Numbered from the stretch's first letter, positions 1 to 7,774 are shown. The stretch: 64,000 bases of DNA from Spirosoma agri (GCF_010747415.1 NZ_JAAGNZ010000001.1:1550001-1614000); one strand, 5' to 3'. Notes: generated by a model not told the origin, from the sequence alone. Numbers and translations: made by a program.

Positions 1-1251
1 CCGATTTGCCGGGCCTCGGTCGCTTTGGGCATCCCGTGGTCCACGATCGTTACGTGGCGCATTCTGTCCACCCTGGCCTTGTGGTTGATTGCCACTCTGG
101 TTTGGCTGAACACTGCCACCGACTGCACCTTCGCGACCTCCGCGAATACGCTTACGTTTCTTCTTATCCGCATTACTGTTTCCTCCCCCCTGACGAGGGT
201 TGTTAACAGGTAATTCGATTTTACCAAGAATTTTCAACCCGCCAAGCTGGTGACTGCCAGCCGCCCGAATTGTTTCGGTAGTGGCCGTTGGTTCGCTAGC
301 GTTTGCATCCTCCGCAACTGGCGAAGTCGGCTGTGGCGTGGCTGGTTTTGGCTGATTACTCGTGTTTTTGGAGCGATCGTCCTGACGTGGTTGTTCTGCC
401 TTAGGTGCTGTGCTACTCGCTGGTTCAACGGGTTTAGGCGTTTCTACGCGAGGTGCTTCGACTGGTTTCACTTCCTGTGGAGCGGGCGCTTTGGCAACTG
501 GGGTAGGTTCCGGCTGTGCCTGAACGGGTTCTACTTTTGGCTGAACAACCGCTTGTGGCGTTTCTACTTTTGGTGTCTGTACGGGAGCAACCGGCTGAAC
601 CGGAGCTTCTGCAACCACCGGTGGCGTAGCGACTACCTTCACCTCAGCAGGTGGCTGTACGGGCTTCGGTGCTTCGACAGGCGGCTGAACAGCAACAGGC
701 TGTGGCACAACAGGTTTTGGTACTTCTGCCTTAGGCGTTTCTACACGAGGTGCTTCGACTGGTTTCACCTCCTGTGGAGCGGGTGCTTTTGCAGCCGGAG
801 CAGGTTGTGGAACTGGTTTCGCATTAAGATCAATTTTGCCGATCACTTTTAGCCCTGGCAAACCGGTTGATGCGGTTTGTGGGGATGGTTTTGACTCGGT
901 TGGCGCTGGAATAGGCGCGTCAGCCCGAGGGACGTCTGTCTTAGGAACGTCCGCCTTCGCGTCCACAATGGGACGACCTGCGTCATCACGACGGTACAAA
1001 ATGACATCTTCCTCCCGACGACGCGGTGGCTCGGCGACCGCAACCGACGGTTCGGATCGGCGAGCTCCGTTCAGGAGTTCCGTTGATTTATACTCCTTCG
1101 CTAACACTTCCAACTGTTCTGTGTTGATTTTGGTGTTAGGATTAATTTCAACCTTAAACCCTTTGGCAGACAGACTATTCGCAACAGAGGAAAGCCCTTT
1201 GTTGAGAATTTTTGCCACTTGGCTTAGGCGCATTGACTTATCTTCTGCCAT
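1..1251 (-). CDS. infB: Translation initiation factor IF-2, N-terminal part (cut by window edge)
   Basis: IF-2 is the GTPase that places initiator fMet-tRNA on the 30S subunit. Only the first 417 codons lie in the window. The frame is open from the ATG at 1249-1251 to base 1. The start MAEDKSMRLSQVAKILNKG is a typical IF2_N fold (residues about 4-55). A long Pro/Val/Ala/Glu/Gln-rich linker follows, with two copies of a GLK(V/I)(I/L)GKI(D/E)L motif near residues 131 and 339, then a basic KKKRKRIR patch near residue 361 and an Arg/Gly/Asn/Gln-rich stretch. These are the usual features of the unstructured N-terminal arm of Bacteroidota IF-2. The GTPase domains lie beyond the edge. It follows nusA and rimP on the same strand, the classical operon order. 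The linker contains an internal direct repeat, listed separately. Confidence 0.93.
   Translation of the reverse strand, partial: MAEDKSMRLSQVAKILNKGLSSVANSLSAKGFKVEINPNTKINTEQLEVLAKEYKSTELLNGARRSEPSVAVAEPPRRREEDVILYRRDDAGRPIVDAKADVPKTDVPRADAPIPAPTESKPSPQTASTGLPGLKVIGKIDLNAKPVPQPAPAAKAPAPQEVKPVEAPRVETPKAEVPKPVVPQPVAVQPPVEAPKPVQPPAEVKVVATPPVVAEAPVQPVAPVQTPKVETPQAVVQPKVEPVQAQPEPTPVAKAPAPQEVKPVEAPRVETPKPVEPASSTAPKAEQPRQDDRSKNTSNQPKPATPQPTSPVAEDANASEPTATTETIRAAGSHQLGGLKILGKIELPVNNPRQGGGNSNADKKKRKRIRGGREGAVGGSVQPNQSGNQPQGQGGQNAPRNDRGPRDAQSDRGPANR
434..789. repeat. 59-bp direct repeat inside infB
   Basis: Bases 434-492 and 731-789 match at 56 of 59 positions by eye. Both copies are in frame in infB and encode the same peptide, read as APAPQEVKPVEAPRVETPK. 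The spacing is 297 bp, an exact multiple of three, so loss or gain of a unit would keep the reading frame. It is a coding repeat in a disordered linker, not a mobile element. Confidence 0.85.
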
Positions 1252-1392
1252 ACGTTAGGTCTATATTCGGCAAATTTAATGGTTGTTGATATAGTATGAA
1301 CAACACTTACCGCAATAAAAATCCCTCATTTTGATAATGAGGAATGAAAAGTGCAAAGTGAAGAATAGTTGAACTCCACTTTGCCTGAAAAC

Positions 1393-2643
1393 TTACTCAA
1401 ATTCCTGTTTGAGGATATTCAAAATTTCCTCCACTGTATCTTCTTCCAGATCGGTTCGTCGAACAAGTTCTTCCTTGTTGAGGGCCAATACGCTTTTGGC
1501 AGTATCGAGGCCAACCTTACGAAGCTCATTGATCATCCATTCGTCGATCTCATCGGAGAACTCCATCAGGTCAACGTCTTCATCGTCTTCGTGTCCTTCG
1601 TTATCGCGGAAAACGTCAATTTCCATGTCCACCAACCGGCCGGCCAGTTTGATGTTTTGACCACCTTTACCGATCGCCAGTGAAACTTGGTCTGGTTTGA
1701 GGTAAACAGAGACACGCTTAGTTTCACGGTCAATCTGCATCGAACTGATCTTAGCCGGACTCAGAGCCCTGCTGATCAGCAATTCGAGGTTTTCCGTGTA
1801 GTTAATGACGTCTATGTTCTCATTGCCCAGCTCCCGGACAATACCGTGTATACGTGACCCCTTCATACCGACACAGGCACCAACCGGGTCAATGCGATCG
1901 TCGTATGATTCGACAGCGACTTTGGCCCGCTCTCCCGGCTCCCGAACGATCTTACGGATCGAAATGAGGCCGTCATAAATTTCCGGTACTTCAATTTCAA
2001 ACAACCGCTCAAGAAAGACGGGCGATGTGCGGGACAACACAATTTTGGGTGTGCCATTCAGCATGTCGACGCGACTTACGACCGCTTTCACGGCTTCACC
2101 TTTGCGATAACGGTCTTTCGAGATCTGTTCCGTACGGGGCAGGCTCAACTCGTTACCCTCCGAATCGACCAGAATGATTTCGTGCTTCAGCAGTTGATAG
2201 ACTTCTGCCGTGAGCAGGTCGCCAACCTGATCCTTGTATTTCTGATAAAGGAGTTCTTTCTCCATATCCTTTATCTTCTGAATCAGCGTTTGGCGAGCGG
2301 TTTGCACAACCCGACGGCCAAAATCTTCCAACTTCACTTCTTCAGCAACTTGTTCGCCTACTTCAAAGTCGTCCTGGATTTTGTGCGCTTCCGTGAGCGG
2401 GATTTTGTCATAATCCCAAATATCTTCAGAATCGTCGTCCACGATTTCGCGTGTGCGCCACATTTCCAGATCACCGCTTTCCGCGTTGATAATAACATCA
2501 AAATTTTCGTCGGTGCCGTATTTTTTACGAATCATTGTCCGGAAGACTTCTTCCAGAATAGCGATCATGGTTGGCCGGTCAATATTCTTCGACCGGGCGA
2601 AATCGGCAAACGATTCGATTAATAATCCACTGGTCATTGTCAA
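1393..2643 (-). CDS. nusA: Transcription termination/antitermination factor NusA
   Basis: NusA binds RNA polymerase and modulates pausing, intrinsic termination and antitermination. The 416-residue protein shows the full core architecture: the NusA N-terminal RNAP-binding domain (about 5-130), an S1 domain (about 138-205), KH1 with VGMKGSRIHGIVREL (about 258-272) and KH2 with LAIGKGGQNIKLAGRL (322-337). An acidic run (350-359) and a single C-terminal helical/HhH segment follow. The long acidic repeats of E. coli NusA are absent, as in other Bacteroidota. MTMTSGLL offers starts at 2643 and 2637, and I keep the first. It lies between rimP and infB, with 74 bp to rimP and 141 bp to infB. As a termination factor it could regulate the hairpin in its own operon leader. 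Confidence 0.97.
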   Translation of the reverse strand: MTMTSGLLIESFADFARSKNIDRPTMIAILEEVFRTMIRKKYGTDENFDVIINAESGDLEMWRTREIVDDDSEDIWDYDKIPLTEAHKIQDDFEVGEQVAEEVKLEDFGRRVVQTARQTLIQKIKDMEKELLYQKYKDQVGDLLTAEVYQLLKHEIILVDSEGNELSLPRTEQISKDRYRKGEAVKAVVSRVDMLNGTPKIVLSRTSPVFLERLFEIEVPEIYDGLISIRKIVREPGERAKVAVESYDDRIDPVGACVGMKGSRIHGIVRELGNENIDVINYTENLELLISRALSPAKISSMQIDRETKRVSVYLKPDQVSLAIGKGGQNIKLAGRLVDMEIDVFRDNEGHEDDEDVDLMEFSDEIDEWMINELRKVGLDTAKSVLALNKEELVRRTDLEEDTVEEILNILKQEFE

Positions 2644-2694
2644 ATTAGTAGTTTATAGTTCACAGATCACGGTCCATTTAGTGCACTTGGTACT

Positions 2695-2712
2695 AGCTGG
2701 TAATTACCTGCT
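2695..2712. repeat. Imperfect 18-bp palindrome between rimP and nusA
   Basis: The bases read AGC-T-GGTAATTACC-T-GCT, a 10-bp perfect core with matching 3-bp outer arms separated by T/T mismatches. A looser inverted repeat (TAGTAG near 2647 and CTACTA near 2715) brackets most of the rimP-nusA gap. It could be a processing stem or remnant of a small repeat. No function can be assigned. Confidence 0.4.
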
Positions 2713-2717
2713 GACTA

Positions 2718-3230
2718 CTATTTAAATGATATTTCTACATTAGCAGTTTTAATCTGTTCGAACGGGACGACCGTGGGGCCACTAACCGGAACTTTTATAG
2801 ACAAATCCGCTTCTTTCTTCTTTTTACTCTTCGACTTCTTTTCTGGTTCGATCAGCAGCATAATGCCGTTCTCATCAACAGACTCCAACTGGCCCTTATA
2901 GATTGTGCCATCGAGTAAGGTAACACTAAGACTCCTGCCTATGTTGCGAACATATTGACGCGGGAGCGTCAGTGGATAATCTACGCCCGGTGAAGAAACT
3001 TCAAGTATGAAGGGAGATTCACCGAAGAAATTTGACTCATCCATCTCCAGACCAAGTCGGCGGCTAATATCAGCGCATTCGTCAATCTGAATACCGGTGT
3101 CGCTGTCTACTAAAATTGTGACTTTGATTCGGCCACCCTGTCGACCAACTACCTGAACGTCAATGATATAAAGCTGGCCGTCGTTCAGATAGGGTTGCAG
3201 CAGTTCGGTGATTTTTGCTTTGTCGTCCAT
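2718..3230 (-). CDS. rimP: Ribosome maturation factor RimP
   Basis: RimP assists 30S subunit maturation. The 170-residue product has the N-terminal alpha/beta domain (about 1-90) and the conserved FILEVSSPGVDYPL motif near residues 77-90, followed by an Sm-like C-terminal domain. A lysine-rich insertion (KKSKSKKKKEA) interrupts the second domain. The ATG at 3228-3230 has no strong Shine-Dalgarno sequence, as usual for this phylum. It is the first gene of the rimP-nusA-infB operon. Its promoter and an intrinsic-terminator-like hairpin lie directly upstream. Confidence 0.94.
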   Translation of the reverse strand: MDDKAKITELLQPYLNDGQLYIIDVQVVGRQGGRIKVTILVDSDTGIQIDECADISRRLGLEMDESNFFGESPFILEVSSPGVDYPLTLPRQYVRNIGRSLSVTLLDGTIYKGQLESVDENGIMLLIEPEKKSKSKKKKEADLSIKVPVSGPTVVPFEQIKTANVEISFK

Positions 3231-3244
3231 AAGGTAGGGCTAAC

Positions 3245-3272
3245 AAAAAAGGGAGTCCGACTCCCTTTTTTT
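3245..3272 (-). terminator. Intrinsic-terminator-like hairpin in the rimP leader (candidate attenuator)
   Basis: GGGAGTC-C-GACTCCC at 3251-3265 is flanked by six A and seven T on the plus strand. Read on the minus strand it is a hairpin followed by TTTTTT, ending 14 nt before the rimP ATG. The candidate promoter at 3299-3329 is upstream of it, so operon transcripts would pass through the hairpin. The neighbouring genes are divergent, so it does not sit at the end of any gene. Confidence 0.75.
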
Positions 3273-3298
3273 ACTAACGCCATACGGTAATTATGACA

Positions 3299-3329
3299 CA
3301 AACATACAATATACTTCGGTGCTTTGCAA
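3299..3329 (-). promoter_or_regulatory. Promoter of the rimP-nusA-infB operon
   Basis: On the minus strand TATGTTTG (3306 down to 3299) matches the Bacteroidota -7 element TAnnTTTG. TTG (3329 down to 3327) stands 20 nt upstream as the -33 element. Transcription should start near 3290-3296, giving a leader of about 60-65 nt that contains the hairpin at 3245-3272. Confidence 0.65.
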
Positions 3330-3416
3330 CTCCTGTTGTCCAGTCGTATAGCAGGTTTATACTCTTAAAGCTTTATTTTTAGCCCGAAAACAAACTTTGG
3401 GCTGCTCAACGATATT

Positions 3417-4553
3417 ATGAATGTAGGCTTCCAGATCAGGCGCTTCACTACTTTTTTCTTTCGTTCTTTATTTTGGTCGCTGAATTTACTGCTCGCTTTA
3501 TATACGCTGTTAAGCTACTGGCTATTATATAGTTTGCCCAGTCAGCATTGGTCGGCGGGTATGGTAATGATCTCGATCCCGATTGTCTGGTTGTTCAACC
3601 TAGTGTGCCTGGTCCTGTGGCTTTTTACGCGTCCTTGGCGGAGCTGGCTGTCGGGGGTAGTGCTTCTTATTGGCGTTGTGCTATTTGGCCAGCGTACGTT
3701 CGTCTGGAATTCACCCAGAAATACACCGGGAGGTGGTACATCCGTAAAAGTGTTTAGTTACAATGTTCAATCGTTTGGACTGGACAATGACTGGGCGCGG
3801 GTTCACAGCTCGCCTAAAGTTCGGCGCATCGTTAATTACGCACTTCGCTACGATGCGCCCGTAAAATGCTTTCAGGAATTTCATACGTCAACGGCGAATC
3901 CCGATTATGACGTAGTTCGGCGATTTCGGCAGGCAGGCTACAGCTATTCTGCGCTGCTGCATCCCGAACTGGCCAGTGTTACGGATGGTAGCGTTGGTGT
4001 CGCTATTTTTTCGATCTACCCAATCATTCACTCGGGTAGGGAGGTATTCAGTCGGGGGAATGGCTTGGTTTGGGCCAACATAAAAGTCGGACAGGACACA
4101 ATCCGAGTCATTAACGTCCATCTACAATCGATGGGCATCCGGGTTGGAAAAGTATTCAAGCAGGATAAATTAACGGGTGTTCGGCACGAGACGAGAGGTG
4201 TGCTGAGTGCGTTGCGGTACGGATTTATTGAACGCCGTGAACAGGTCAAGCGGGTGGAGCGGCACATTCGCGAAAGCGAGTTTCCAGTCATTATCACAGG
4301 CGATCATAACGACACACCGTACAGTGTTGTCTACGAAGAAATGCGCCGGGTACTGCCGAACAGTTTTGAGGATGCCGGACGCGGCTTCGGCTTCACGTAT
4401 AACCGCTTACCAGGCTACATTCGCATCGATCATCAGTTCCATGATCCGAAATTGCCACCCCTCAATTTCGAGACAATCAATTACGTCAGTTATTCCGACC
4501 ATTATCCAATTGCCGGCACGTATCTAATTGGTGGTGCAAGGAAGAAAAAATAA
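3417..4553 (+). CDS. Membrane-anchored endonuclease/exonuclease/phosphatase family protein
   Basis: The 378-residue protein starts with three hydrophobic segments (about 14-37, 46-70 and 77-91) and continues with an EEP-fold domain from residue 110. Catalytic motifs of the fold are present: N116 (YNVQSF), E154 (FQEFH), H235 (NVHLQS), D296/N298 (GDHNDTP) and D361/H362 (SDHYPI). The family cleaves phosphodiesters in nucleic acids, phospholipids or inositol phosphates, and the substrate cannot be read from the sequence. The topology places the domain on one face of the inner membrane, more likely periplasmic. It is divergent from rimP and appears to be a single-gene unit. The start is the ATG at 3417; no alternative is better. 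Confidence 0.85.
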   Translation: MNVGFQIRRFTTFFFRSLFWSLNLLLALYTLLSYWLLYSLPSQHWSAGMVMISIPIVWLFNLVCLVLWLFTRPWRSWLSGVVLLIGVVLFGQRTFVWNSPRNTPGGGTSVKVFSYNVQSFGLDNDWARVHSSPKVRRIVNYALRYDAPVKCFQEFHTSTANPDYDVVRRFRQAGYSYSALLHPELASVTDGSVGVAIFSIYPIIHSGREVFSRGNGLVWANIKVGQDTIRVINVHLQSMGIRVGKVFKQDKLTGVRHETRGVLSALRYGFIERREQVKRVERHIRESEFPVIITGDHNDTPYSVVYEEMRRVLPNSFEDAGRGFGFTYNRLPGYIRIDHQFHDPKLPPLNFETINYVSYSDHYPIAGTYLIGGARKKK

Positions 4554-4597
4554 GGTGTTAACAGTCTTTTCTCAATTCACCAAGTACTGTTTTGCCA

Positions 4598-5008
4598 TTA
4601 TGGATGGGCATTTACCCACACTTCGCCATCCGTAAATACTTCTTTTTTCCAGATAGGGACCGTCTGTTTGATGGTATCGATGATGTAGCGACAGGCCTCG
4701 AACGCATCAGCGCGGTGGGCTGTGGCCACACCAATCAGTACTGCAATTTCGCCCGTACCCAGTACGCCCTTTCGGTGAATGATCGCATACCGAAGAATAG
4801 GCCACCGTTCGTGGGCCTGATCGGCAATTTTCTGCATTTCGCTGATCGCCATTCGATCGTAGGCTTCATACTCAAGTCGATCGACGGGACGATCCTGCGT
4901 ATTGTCACGCACGACACCCAGAAAGAGGTCAAGTGCTCCCGCCTGTTCAGATTGAAGGTATTGAAGTGCCGCCGTAACATCAATGGGATCGGTGGTAAGC
5001 GTAATCAT
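4598..5008 (-). CDS. moaE: Molybdopterin synthase catalytic subunit MoaE
   Basis: MoaE transfers sulfur from the MoaD thiocarboxylate to precursor Z (cPMP), giving molybdopterin. The 136-residue protein has the family motifs GVVRDNTQ (31-38), LEYEAYDRMA (45-54), HRKGVLGTGE (78-87) and PIWKKE (118-123), with the catalytic lysines at 121-122. Length and order fit the family. It lies 13 bp downstream of moaD in the same orientation, so both are probably made together. No other molybdenum cofactor gene is in the window. Confidence 0.95.
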   Translation of the reverse strand: MITLTTDPIDVTAALQYLQSEQAGALDLFLGVVRDNTQDRPVDRLEYEAYDRMAISEMQKIADQAHERWPILRYAIIHRKGVLGTGEIAVLIGVATAHRADAFEACRYIIDTIKQTVPIWKKEVFTDGEVWVNAHP

Positions 5009-5021
5009 AAGCTAATTGAAT

Positions 5022-5270
5022 TTAACCACCACTAACGGGAGGAATCAGAGCAATTTCATCTTTACTGCCAAGCACTTGGTCGGTTTCGGCATATTCACCA
5101 TTGACCGCCACTAAAAGTGATTTGATGCCAGCTAGTGGGGGATAGGCCTGATACAGCTGGTCGAGCAGATCGCAAACACGAGCGCCTTCGCCAACCGGTA
5201 CCGATAGTGCCGATTGACCCGTAAGGTCGCGAGTGATGCCAAAAAGAAGTACTGAGACGGGGGTGTTCAT
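5022..5270 (-). CDS. moaD: Molybdopterin synthase sulfur carrier subunit MoaD
   Basis: This is the 82-residue ubiquitin-like sulfur carrier of molybdopterin synthase. It begins MNTPVSVLLFGITRDLTG and ends in the diagnostic PPVSGG, whose terminal glycine is adenylated and thiocarboxylated. The frame is open upstream to an ATG at 5360, but the extra 30 residues resemble no MoaD, so the ATG at 5268-5270 is chosen. Its partner moaE follows at once. Confidence 0.92.
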   Translation of the reverse strand: MNTPVSVLLFGITRDLTGQSALSVPVGEGARVCDLLDQLYQAYPPLAGIKSLLVAVNGEYAETDQVLGSKDEIALIPPVSGG

Positions 5271-5362
5271 CAAGCAAAAAAAGGCTATATACGAGTAGTA
5301 CACAATGCTACTTGATTGGTTAACGTCGTATCTACAGCGTGAAGTTTCTTCATGGAGCAATA

Positions 5363-5402
5363 AAAAACGGTGCCATCACTCATCGAGCAGTGTCACCGTT
5401 TT
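5363..5402 (-). terminator. Terminator after the lysine-rich secreted protein gene
   Basis: Arms AAAACGGTG and CACCGTTTT flank a partly paired loop (CACTGC...GCAGTG-like bases). On the minus strand the hairpin is followed by TTTTTTATTG. It lies 24 bp past the stop of the gene ending at 5427. Confidence 0.75.
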
Positions 5403-5426
5403 CTGGTTAAAAGAGAAAGCTGTTGA

Positions 5427-5702
5427 TTACTTGGAGTTATCCATTTTCCGTTCAGCTTTTTTCATTTTCCGGTCCGCTTTATCAAGCGTTTTGTTCGTAC
5501 CTTCTTTTACGTCTTCTTTCGTATTTTTAGCGGCAGTCGATATTTTCCGACCCGCCTTTTTTGTTTCGCGACCTGCTTTGTCGGCAGCTGCGTCAACGGT
5601 TTGTCCAGCCTGTTTAGCTGTTTCTTTTACTTTAGAATCCTGAGCCGAAGCAACACCGATTGTAAAAACCAGTGCGGCAGCTACCATCATTACCTTTTTC
5701 AT
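5427..5702 (-). CDS. Small secreted Lys/Ala-rich protein, LEA/apolipoprotein-like helix
   Basis: The 91-residue product has a clear signal peptide (MKKVMMVAAALVFTIGVASAQ, mature from about residue 21). The rest consists of K/A/D/T/E-rich repeats such as KETAKQAG, AADKAGRE and KADRKMKKAERK. The roughly 11-residue periodicity predicts a long amphipathic helix, as in LEA-like or YtxH-like stress proteins. I choose the ATG at 5700-5702 because it starts the signal peptide directly; an upstream in-frame ATG at 5744 adds residues with no signal character. No enzyme motif is visible. Function is unknown; envelope or desiccation stress is a guess. Confidence 0.75.
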   Translation of the reverse strand: MKKVMMVAAALVFTIGVASAQDSKVKETAKQAGQTVDAAADKAGRETKKAGRKISTAAKNTKEDVKEGTNKTLDKADRKMKKAERKMDNSK

Positions 5703-5767
5703 TGCCTTTGAGTGATTGTGTATGATAGTATCATAACTGCTCAAAGCACAGATTGTTTGCCGACAGC

Positions 5768-6778
5768 TTACTCTTTATGCTTGAAAACTTTTACCTGGTA
5801 AACATACGCCTGCATCCGTTTGATTTGCAGCTTACGCGGCAGATGAGCCAGGGTATTTTTTCGATTCAGTCGCAACGGCAGGCCTTTCAATGAGTCGGTG
5901 GGAATATTGTTGAGGGCTTTTAGCAGGTAATTCGTTTTTACAGCGAAACTTACCCCTTCCGATGTAGTTTGCTTACCGCTGATTATGCCAATTACGTTAC
6001 CTTTTTCGTCCAGCAATGGTCCACCCGAGTTACCGGGATTCACACCAATTGCTACCTGATAGGCGGTTGTGTCGCCACCGTAGCCGGTCCCGGAACTGAG
6101 ATAACCTTCACCGTAGACAATCTCTTCCCGTGGGTAACCGAGTGTATAAACCCGCTCACCTAAATCGGACTGTTGCTCGTCGAAACTATAGGGGAGGGGC
6201 GTCAGCGTACGAAAGGCGCTATCGTCGCAAAGTTGCAAAAAAGCCAGGTCATACGTCTGGTCGGCATGAACAACCCGCGCCTTGTAAACTTCACCGGTTG
6301 GGCTTTGTACATATACCGAATCGGCATCCCGAACAATATGATTGTTGGTAACCATATACCCATCAGCCGTCAGCATAAATCCGGAACCTGACACCTGCGC
6401 GGGATTTACAAAAAGGGAGCGCCCACGACCGTTAAGATCACTGAGCAATTTTCGCTGTGATGATTTAACCGCCTGAATTTCTTTGCTTAACAGGCTATAT
6501 TGCTGTTCCTGCTGCCGGTGGCCCTGCTGGTAGGAACGGTACAGGAAAATTGACCCGAATGTGGTAATAACGGCAACGGAGGCTGCAACTGCCAGCGTAG
6601 TACGGTAGGTATTCCAGAGCGAACGGACCTTACCTGATTGCTGATATAGACCAGCCTCATCACGCACGGCGTTCATGTCAAGATCGGCATGGATAGCCGC
6701 CAGTTTCTGCTGAAGCCGGCTGCGTTCACCATACGCTACTAAGGTGTTCTCAACGTCTCTTTCGTCATTAATATCCAT
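5768..6778 (-). CDS. Membrane-tethered trypsin-like serine protease (S1C-like, no PDZ)
   Basis: The 336-residue protein has a soluble N-terminal segment (1-55), one transmembrane helix (about 58-80), a coiled-coil-like stretch (85-115) and a trypsin-like domain with the catalytic triad H147 (TNNHIV), D177 (YDLAFL) and S251 (NPGNSGGP). No PDZ domain follows, unlike DegP or DegS. The gene begins 57 bp after the stop of an ECF sigma factor, the position usually held by an anti-sigma factor. The N-terminal segment on the cytoplasmic side could therefore contact the sigma factor, with the protease sensing the periplasm. That role is inference from position and topology; the protease call itself is firm. 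Confidence 0.85.
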   Translation of the reverse strand: MDINDERDVENTLVAYGERSRLQQKLAAIHADLDMNAVRDEAGLYQQSGKVRSLWNTYRTTLAVAASVAVITTFGSIFLYRSYQQGHRQQEQQYSLLSKEIQAVKSSQRKLLSDLNGRGRSLFVNPAQVSGSGFMLTADGYMVTNNHIVRDADSVYVQSPTGEVYKARVVHADQTYDLAFLQLCDDSAFRTLTPLPYSFDEQQSDLGERVYTLGYPREEIVYGEGYLSSGTGYGGDTTAYQVAIGVNPGNSGGPLLDEKGNVIGIISGKQTTSEGVSFAVKTNYLLKALNNIPTDSLKGLPLRLNRKNTLAHLPRKLQIKRMQAYVYQVKVFKHKE

Positions 6779-6835
6779 TGTCGTAGTGCAGATTTACATT
6801 AGTATGTTGAAAGACCGAAACCGCTGTAGTCTCTC

Positions 6836-7426
6836 TTAGGTTGGTTTATACTCAGAAAAAAACAATCGCTTCAATCGCATAAGGCACTTGTATTTCTGCG
6901 TTTTCGCGTTGTCGGTATTCGTATAGCCAAACTTGTCGGTTATCGCCTGCATGCTCAGATGCTGAATGTAAAAATCGTCCAGCAGTGTCCGACAGGGTTC
7001 GCCAAGTCGATCGAGTGAGTCGGCCATCAGATCAAACTGCCGGTCTCGCTCTTCGTGTTCGGTCAGATCAGAATCAAGCTGCTGGCCGGCAAAGTCATCA
7101 GCAACGGGTGCTTCAATATCGCGTACCATGTACCGATTTCGTTGCGCTAACTGCTTCAGCCAAAGTCGCCGGCTAACAGAATACAAGTATGTTTTTAGCT
7201 GACAGTGCAGTTCCAGTGAACCGCTTTGCGCCTTCTCATACACGATGACGATGGTCTCCTGATAAATATCTTTGGCGTCGTCTTCATTCCCGTTGTTAGT
7301 GGTAATGAAATGCAATACCATTGGAAAATACCGTCGGTACAGTTGGTTCAGCGCATCGTCGGAACCAGTGGCCAGGCCCGCCAGTAATTCATCATCAGTC
7401 AATACGGCCCGCCTACTTTCCTTCAT
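6836..7426 (-). CDS. ECF-type RNA polymerase sigma factor
   Basis: The 196-residue protein carries sigma-70 region 2 (about 24-90, including YFPMVLHFITTNNGNEDDAKDIYQE) and a region 4 helix-turn-helix (about 140-185, LSMQAITDKFGY). Regions 1 and 3 are missing, which defines the extracytoplasmic-function class. It directly precedes the membrane-tethered protease gene with a 57-bp gap, so both are probably cotranscribed. No FecR-type anti-sigma gene and no SusCD pair is attached. A 9-bp inverted repeat lies 39 bp upstream. Confidence 0.9.
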   Translation of the reverse strand: MKESRRAVLTDDELLAGLATGSDDALNQLYRRYFPMVLHFITTNNGNEDDAKDIYQETIVIVYEKAQSGSLELHCQLKTYLYSVSRRLWLKQLAQRNRYMVRDIEAPVADDFAGQQLDSDLTEHEERDRQFDLMADSLDRLGEPCRTLLDDFYIQHLSMQAITDKFGYTNTDNAKTQKYKCLMRLKRLFFSEYKPT

Positions 7427-7464
7427 TGCATGGACTCATTACTTAATACGAAATCACTTTAAAC

Positions 7465-7499
7465 GTAACCCAAAAAAAAGTTAAAAAAAGTTGGGTTAC
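7465..7499. repeat. Inverted repeat upstream of the ECF sigma gene
   Basis: GTAACCCAA (7465-7473) and TTGGGTTAC (7491-7499) are perfect inverted copies with a 17-nt A-rich spacer. CTTTTTT follows on the plus strand. The element stands between the divergent sigma factor and small lipoprotein genes. It could be an operator or an orphan terminator. Confidence 0.55.
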
Positions 7500-7570
7500 C
7501 TTTTTTCCTATAGGGTATTAACGTTGACATTGTTCTAATAATCACAACTAAACAAAAACACTCCAAATCT

Positions 7571-7774
7571 ATGAAAGCAATCACGAAATCTGCCTTCTTT
7601 TTCATGGCTATGATCGCCCTTGCAACCTCTTGCAGCTCGAAAAAGACTGAAACTGAGACGACTTCGACCGATTCTACTTCAACCATGATGTCTGATTCAT
7701 CGTCTACGATGGCTACTGACTCTACGATGGCTGGTGATTCGGCTTCGACGATGTCGTCAGATAGCGCGAAGTAA
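7571..7774 (+). CDS. Small Ser/Thr/Met/Asp-rich lipoprotein
   Basis: The 67-residue product has a lipoprotein signal peptide with the lipobox LATSC (Cys at residue 21). The mature chain of about 47 residues is nearly all Ser, Thr, Asp, Met and Ala, with repeats of the type DSTM and DSAST. Such short disordered lipoproteins are common in Cytophagales; their function is not known. The gene is a single unit with its own terminator downstream. The opposite strand is also open here, but that product has no family features. Confidence 0.75.
   Translation: MKAITKSAFFFMAMIALATSCSSKKTETETTSTDSTSTMMSDSSSTMATDSTMAGDSASTMSSDSAK

Noticed and set aside
434..789. Possible CRISPR or VNTR array in infB
   Set aside because: There are only two copies, in frame and inside a coding linker. 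No unique spacers of regular length are present.
250..852. 200-codon plus-strand open frame
   Set aside because: It is antisense to the infB linker, whose biased codons leave other frames open. Its Trp/Arg/Phe-rich translation has no family likeness.
2182..2622. 146-codon plus-strand open frame
   Set aside because: It is antisense to nusA, which has full domain support.
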